From NCBI GenBank assembly GCA_903858165.1, contig CAIOHZ010000253.1, forward strand, positions 1-34,645: DNA of 34,645 nt. The letters run 5' to 3'. The position numbers and the translations under genes were made by a program. The stretch comes from an uncultured Pseudomonadota bacterium (GTDB lineage Bacteria > Pseudomonadota > Gammaproteobacteria > Steroidobacterales > Steroidobacteraceae). Positions 31,293-34,645 of this stretch are shown here, piece by piece (within the stretch, counting starts at the first letter, position 1; each line of letters begins with the position of its first letter). Below the pieces are notes generated by a model. It was not told the origin of the DNA. It saw only the letters and a program-made list of their open reading frames with translations, and made no database searches.

Positions 31293-32818
31293 GCGTCCTC
31301 GGGCGGGGCAGCAGCCTGCAGCCAGAGCGTGACGGTGGTTCCGGCGCCGAGTGTGCTGGTCACCTCCACGGTACCGCCCATCAATTCCAGAAATTCTTTC
31401 ACGAGTGTCATGCCAAGGCCGGTGCCCCCGACGGCACCGCTAGGGTCGGCTCGAAAAAACCGCTCGTAGATTTGTGCCAACTGGCTTTCGGTCATGCCGA
31501 TGCCCTGGTCGGTAAAACTGACTCCCACCTCCTGACGTGGTCGGCTTTCGCGCACTAGCAGCTGCACTTGGATGGTGCTGTCTTGCGGCGAATACTTGCA
31601 GGCGTTGGACAGCACATTGTTCACGGCTTGCGTTAGTTTCACGCGGTCAGCTGCCACCCAAACCGCTGCTGCGGACAAGTTCAGCAGGATTCGCCGTGGC
31701 GCACTCTCTAGGTAGAACCCCTCCACCACTTCGCGTAGCAGTGGCACCAGTGGCAGCAGTTCCACTTGCAGGTCCTTTCCGGCGCGCGCTTCGATGCGGG
31801 CCAAATCCAGCAATTCATTCACCAGTTTCACCAGCAAGCTGGACTGCCGGTGCATGGTGGTGAGCATCTCCCGGCTGACATCGCGAGGGAATTCCTCGGC
31901 CAGCAGCAATTCGGTGAACCCATGCACGCTGGCCAGCGGCGTACGCAGTTCGTGAGCGGCGGTGGTCAGGAACTCCGTCTTCATGCGCGCCACTTCGGTT
32001 TCATGCGTGATATCGCGCAGGTACAGCACGCGGCCGGCCGATACGCCAGCGGCGCCGTGCAGTACGCGCGCCGAGCGCTGGAGAATTATGGGCCGTGGTC
32101 GCAAGAGCTCGATGGTGTCGTGGCTGCCATCGGGTAACTCGCTGCATGGGACGCAGGGAATGGCCGGATTCGCTGCGGCCAAGAGCAGGCTGTCGAAAAC
32201 CGCCAAGTGGGGTGGCGTGGGCCCGGGCAACAGCGCACCTAGCAAGGAACGCAGCGAAGCGTTGGCATGCGTGACCACCCCTTCGCGGTTAAAAGCGATG
32301 ATGCCGTCCGGGCTGAGTTCCAGCAGTGCGTTCAGTTCTTCCTGCTGCGTGCGTTGTAACTGGTTGAGCCGGCGCAGATCGTCCTGGGCAAGGCGGTGAA
32401 TCTGCGCCAGTTGGGTCACGTCAGAGGCTGCGTCGTGGGCGGCGAAGTCGCTCAGCGTGAGCCCGAGGCGTACCAGCTCCGTAGCAGTCGGCACCCACGG
32501 GGAGCCGAGAAACACGAACGGGCCATTGTCCCCCGGACCTAACTGATGAATGGCACCGCGCAGCATCAAGCCGCTGGGCGGGTGCTTCAGCAGGGCCACC
32601 AGATTGGGCTGGCGCACCAATTCGTCAAAGGGGACTTCCGCCGTGGACCCGGTGGTTGGCAGTACTTGGTCCAGCGCGGCTCCGGGGCGGACATCGGGCG
32701 CGATACGGGCCAGCACTTCCCCCACCTGCAACAACGTTCGCGCGTGGTTGAAAACCACATGGAACGGGAAGGCTGCCGCAAAGCGGCTAGCGTCGAGCGT
32801 GTATTTAGTGGCAGACAT
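31262..32818 (-). CDS. Histidine kinase with N-terminal HNOBA domain (H-NOX partner)
   Basis: 518-aa cytosolic sensor kinase without membrane helices. Residues ~12-145 match the heme-NO-binding-associated (HNOBA) domain: FPFHVVFNHARTLLQVGEVLA, then LMLRGAIHQLG, FLGSPWVP and LGLTLSDFAAHDAASDV. A coiled coil (~145-170) and a PAS-like fold (LSPDGIIAFNREGVVTHANASLRSLLG, ~168-270) follow. HisKA has phospho-acceptor His289 in AAHELRTPL. The HATPase domain has NNVLSNACKYS, DQGIGM and GGTGLGMTLVKEF. HNOBA normally works beside H-NOX in soluble guanylate cyclase. Here the H-NOX gene ends 3 nt before this ATG, so the two products very probably form one NO-controlled kinase complex. Confidence 0.9.
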   Translation of the reverse strand: MSATKYTLDASRFAAAFPFHVVFNHARTLLQVGEVLARIAPDVRPGAALDQVLPTTGSTAEVPFDELVRQPNLVALLKHPPSGLMLRGAIHQLGPGDNGPFVFLGSPWVPTATELVRLGLTLSDFAAHDAASDVTQLAQIHRLAQDDLRRLNQLQRTQQEELNALLELSPDGIIAFNREGVVTHANASLRSLLGALLPGPTPPHLAVFDSLLLAAANPAIPCVPCSELPDGSHDTIELLRPRPIILQRSARVLHGAAGVSAGRVLYLRDITHETEVARMKTEFLTTAAHELRTPLASVHGFTELLLAEEFPRDVSREMLTTMHRQSSLLVKLVNELLDLARIEARAGKDLQVELLPLVPLLREVVEGFYLESAPRRILLNLSAAAVWVAADRVKLTQAVNNVLSNACKYSPQDSTIQVQLLVRESRPRQEVGVSFTDQGIGMTESQLAQIYERFFRADPSGAVGGTGLGMTLVKEFLELMGGTVEVTSTLGAGTTVTLWLQAAAPPEDAQAPRNSNLA

Positions 32819-32821
32819 CGG

Positions 32822-33382
32822 CTACCCCGATGGCCAGTGGACCAAGTAGGACTCGCTGGCACCCCCGTCGGCAGCCAAGGCGGGACCGGGCACGTGGGTG
32901 ATGTTCACCGGCTCCTGAAAGAGTTGGCTGAGCCCTTCCAGAAGACCGAGCACGAACGGCGCTAGGCCGGGCCGGTGCGAGCGATAGCCGATGCTGACCA
33001 CCCGCTCCCCCAAATCCAGGCAGGTGAATTTCGGGGGCAGCAGTCCGGGTAGCATCATCAGCACCCGGGTGTGGAAGTTCGGCAAGTTGTGCAGGAACTC
33101 GCGCAGTGTGTGGCCACCGGCGCGCAGCAAGGGGCCATGGAACTGGTTGGCCGTTTGCAGTACCCAGTGGTGCCCAAACTCGCGTAGCAGGTCCGCCGGT
33201 GGTAGGCCCACCACCTCCGTGGCGGACATCACCAGTGCGTAGGTTAGATCGTCCGGATACGGTTCGTTCAGGACATAGACCTGTACGTCCACGCCTGCCC
33301 GCGCGCAAACCGCTTCCCAGGCCGTACTACCCCAGCGCGCCCGCACCATGTCTTCGAACGAACGGTTCACCAACCCGTACAT
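32822..33382 (-). CDS. H-NOX heme nitric-oxide sensor protein
   Basis: 186-aa stand-alone H-NOX (HNOB) domain that binds heme and senses NO. It opens MYGLVNRSFEDMV and contains FGHHWVLQTA. The proximal heme ligand is His104 (LPNFHTRV), with Pro116/Pro117 in the following loop. The YxSxR motif that holds the heme propionates is Tyr133-Ser135-Arg137. The region matching the distal tyrosine of O2-binding clostridial-type H-NOX (138-150) has no Tyr, which predicts NO-selective, non-O2-binding heme. ATG with GGGAG eight bases upstream. First gene of the pair with the HNOBA kinase; divergent from the response regulator. Confidence 0.93.
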   Translation of the reverse strand: MYGLVNRSFEDMVRARWGSTAWEAVCARAGVDVQVYVLNEPYPDDLTYALVMSATEVVGLPPADLLREFGHHWVLQTANQFHGPLLRAGGHTLREFLHNLPNFHTRVLMMLPGLLPPKFTCLDLGERVVSIGYRSHRPGLAPFVLGLLEGLSQLFQEPVNITHVPGPALAADGGASESYLVHWPSG

Positions 33383-33394
33383 GCGGTGTGCTCC

Positions 33395-33445
33395 CTATGC
33401 TGCGCCCGCTGCCCGCAAAATGTCGATTTTTCATGAACAGCATAG
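33395..33445. promoter_or_regulatory. Dyads in the promoter region between H-NOX and response regulator
   Basis: CTATGCTG (33395-33402) and CAGCATAG (33438-33445) are perfect 8-bp inverted arms 35 bp apart. Centred close to their midpoint is AAAAT-GTCG-ATTTT (33417-33430), an AT-rich palindrome with 4-bp spacing. Regulator unknown; the sequence is not a standard FNR/DNR site. Confidence 0.4.
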
Positions 33446-33541
33446 CCAGTCCGTGGCGTGATTGCAGCGTTTCCCGCGAGACTCGCCGGCTTCGCTGGCG
33501 CTTGCGGTACTAGCCCAAATGGGTTACACCAAAGGACAGGT

Positions 33542-33952
33542 GTGGGCGAGGCTGAAAATTTGTCGCATTCCCTTCCAATCGTGGTGATTGCCGACGACCA
33601 GCCGGCCATGCAGTTATTGCTGCGCGCCACCTTCGACCTGTTGCGGGTGGAAGTGCACCTAGCTAGCAACGGCACGGAGGCGCTGGCCTTGTGTGCAGCG
33701 CATCCCCCGCAGCTCCTGGTTTGCGATGTGATGATGCCGGGTGGGCCGAGCGGCATGGACGTTTGCCGCCAACTCCGTGCCGACCCCGCCAACGCCGGGC
33801 TACGGATCATCCTGGTGACCGCCCGCGGTCAGCGGATGGATGTCGCGGAAGGCCTTTCTGCTGGCGCCGACCACTACCTCGTGAAGCCTTTCAGCCCCTT
33901 GGCACTGGCGGGTCTGGCGCGCCAGGTCCTGGGCTTGCCGTCCGCTCCCTGA
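33542..33952 (+). CDS. Single-domain response regulator (CheY-like receiver)
   Basis: 136-aa receiver with no output domain. The acidic pair is Asp18/Asp19, the phospho-acceptor Asp62 (LLVCDVMMPGG), the switch Thr93 (ILVTARGQ) and the conserved Lys115 (YLVKPFS). GTG 33542 is chosen because AAGGA lies five bases before it; the frame opens earlier at 33458. It is divergent from the H-NOX/HNOBA-kinase pair across 159 bp and is the natural phosphate acceptor for that kinase (inference). Output must be through protein contacts, for example with a c-di-GMP enzyme or a relay protein. Confidence 0.9.
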   Translation: MGEAENLSHSLPIVVIADDQPAMQLLLRATFDLLRVEVHLASNGTEALALCAAHPPQLLVCDVMMPGGPSGMDVCRQLRADPANAGLRIILVTARGQRMDVAEGLSAGADHYLVKPFSPLALAGLARQVLGLPSAP

Positions 33953-33953
33953 A

Positions 33954-34009
33954 GCCGCGCGGGCGCCATCGCGCTACACTTCTCGCCTTGGCGCCCTCGG
34001 GCGCGCGGC
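33954..34009 (+). other. GC-rich stem-loop between the response regulator and trkA
   Basis: GCCGCGC+GGGCGCC (33954-33967) pairs with GGCGCCC (33990-33996) and, after a 6-nt bulge, GCGCGGC (34003-34009). No U-tract follows. The loop contains TACACT (33975-33980), a possible -10 for trkA. Confidence 0.4.
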
Positions 34010-34025
34010 CGGAAGAATTGTTGCC

Positions 34026-34645
34026 GTGAAGATCATCATCCTGGGTGCCGGCCAGGTAGGCCGCACCGCCGCAGCGAAACTCTCCCGCGAAGAGGCGAAC
34101 GAGGTCACGGTCGTCGATACCGACGAGGAGGTCCTGCGGGAGCTTCAGGACCGTCTCGATGTGCGCACCATTGCTGGCAATGCCTGTAGCCCTGCCGTGC
34201 TGGAATCCGCTGGTGGTGCCGAGGCCGACATGATTGTCGCCCTCACCAACAGCGACGAGGTCAACATGGTCGCCTGCCAGGTGGCCTGGAACCTCTTCCG
34301 TACCCCGAAGAAGATTGCGCGCATCCGCACTACGGACTACCTCAAGCGCGAGCGACTGTTCGGCGAAGGCGCGGCTTTTGCCATCGATGTCTGTATCAGC
34401 CCCGAGACGCTGGTGGTCGACTATGTCGAGCGCCTTATCCGCTACCCCGGCGCAGTGCAGGTGGTGGATTTTGCGAACGGTCGCGCGCGCTTGGTGGGCG
34501 TGCGCGCCGCCAAGGGCAGTCCGCTGGTGGGGAGCGCTTTGCGCACCTTGCGCGAACACATGCCCAAGACCGATGTGCGCGTCGCGGCCATCTTCCGCCG
34601 CGGGCGTAGCATCATTCCCAATGGCGACACCGTGGTGGAGCCGGA
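34026..34645 (+). CDS. trkA: Trk potassium-uptake regulator TrkA, 3' end outside window
   Basis: The first ~206 residues are visible. A GTG start at 34026 follows GGAAG. The Rossmann NAD-binding RCK-N domain begins KIIILGAGQVGRTAA, with VVDTDEE for the ribose-binding acid, TIAGNA, and DMIVALTNSDEVNM. ARIRTTDYL and CISPETLVVDYVERLIRYPGA belong to the domain end and link, then an RCK-C domain starts. TrkA gates TrkH/TrkG channels at the membrane in response to NAD(H)/ATP. Full-length proteins are ~458 aa, so a second RCK pair should lie beyond the edge. Confidence 0.95.
   Translation, partial: MKIIILGAGQVGRTAAAKLSREEANEVTVVDTDEEVLRELQDRLDVRTIAGNACSPAVLESAGGAEADMIVALTNSDEVNMVACQVAWNLFRTPKKIARIRTTDYLKRERLFGEGAAFAIDVCISPETLVVDYVERLIRYPGAVQVVDFANGRARLVGVRAAKGSPLVGSALRTLREHMPKTDVRVAAIFRRGRSIIPNGDTVVEP

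Overview
The window is a GC-rich, gene-dense piece of bacterial chromosome, most likely from a gammaproteobacterium. I cannot fix the order. The evidence is the conserved gene run yibN-like rhodanese, grxC, secB, gpsA beside envC; the tatA-tatB-tatC run with dtd upstream; a UvrD with a C-terminal Tudor-like domain; and an E. coli-like thiolase/FadJ pair. I see no rRNA, tRNA, CRISPR array, insertion sequence or prophage. No gene-free stretch exceeds about 240 bp.

Layout. (1) 1-1515: membrane diguanylate cyclase, probably cut at its 5' end by the window edge. (2) 1581-11843: an acyl-CoA catabolism region. A MeaB-type GTPase and an iron-ADH-family dehydrogenase read leftward. A divergent promoter region with strong dyad symmetry separates them from a rightward set: acyl-CoA synthetase, TetR regulator, 2,4-dienoyl-CoA reductase-like SDR, thiolase, FadJ-like multifunctional enzyme and a long-chain-type acyl-CoA dehydrogenase. 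Together these supply most steps for activating and beta-oxidising a (perhaps unsaturated) acyl substrate. MeaB hints at propionyl/methylmalonyl-CoA as an end product. (3) 11865-16419: leftward housekeeping genes: a CBS protein and a DUF1415 protein, then rhodanese, grxC, secB, gpsA and a PaaG-like isomerase. (4) 16510-22446: rightward envC, a GGDEF-EAL protein degenerate in both domains, a terminator, then three tightly coupled genes: SRPBCC protein, exported amidohydrolase-fold protein without metal ligands, small membrane protein. (5) 22457-27660: leftward dtd, tatA, tatB, tatC, OPT-family transporter and EamA transporter. (6) 27751-31292: rightward AI-2E-family permease and uvrD. (7) 31262-33952: a nitric-oxide-type sensory cassette. 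A stand-alone H-NOX heme protein sits 3 nt upstream of a histidine kinase whose N-terminus is an HNOBA domain, the partner domain of H-NOX in animal soluble guanylate cyclase. A single-domain response regulator is transcribed divergently. (8) 34026 to the end: trkA, cut by the window edge.

The most interesting items are the H-NOX/HNOBA-kinase/receiver cassette, the exported amidohydrolase-fold pseudoenzyme, the symmetric divergent promoter of the fatty-acid region, and a recurring gene-start layout (a -10-like hexamer 6-7 nt before the start codon) that suggests leaderless mRNAs for several genes. All calls rest on reading the sequence and remembered family motifs; no database search was run.
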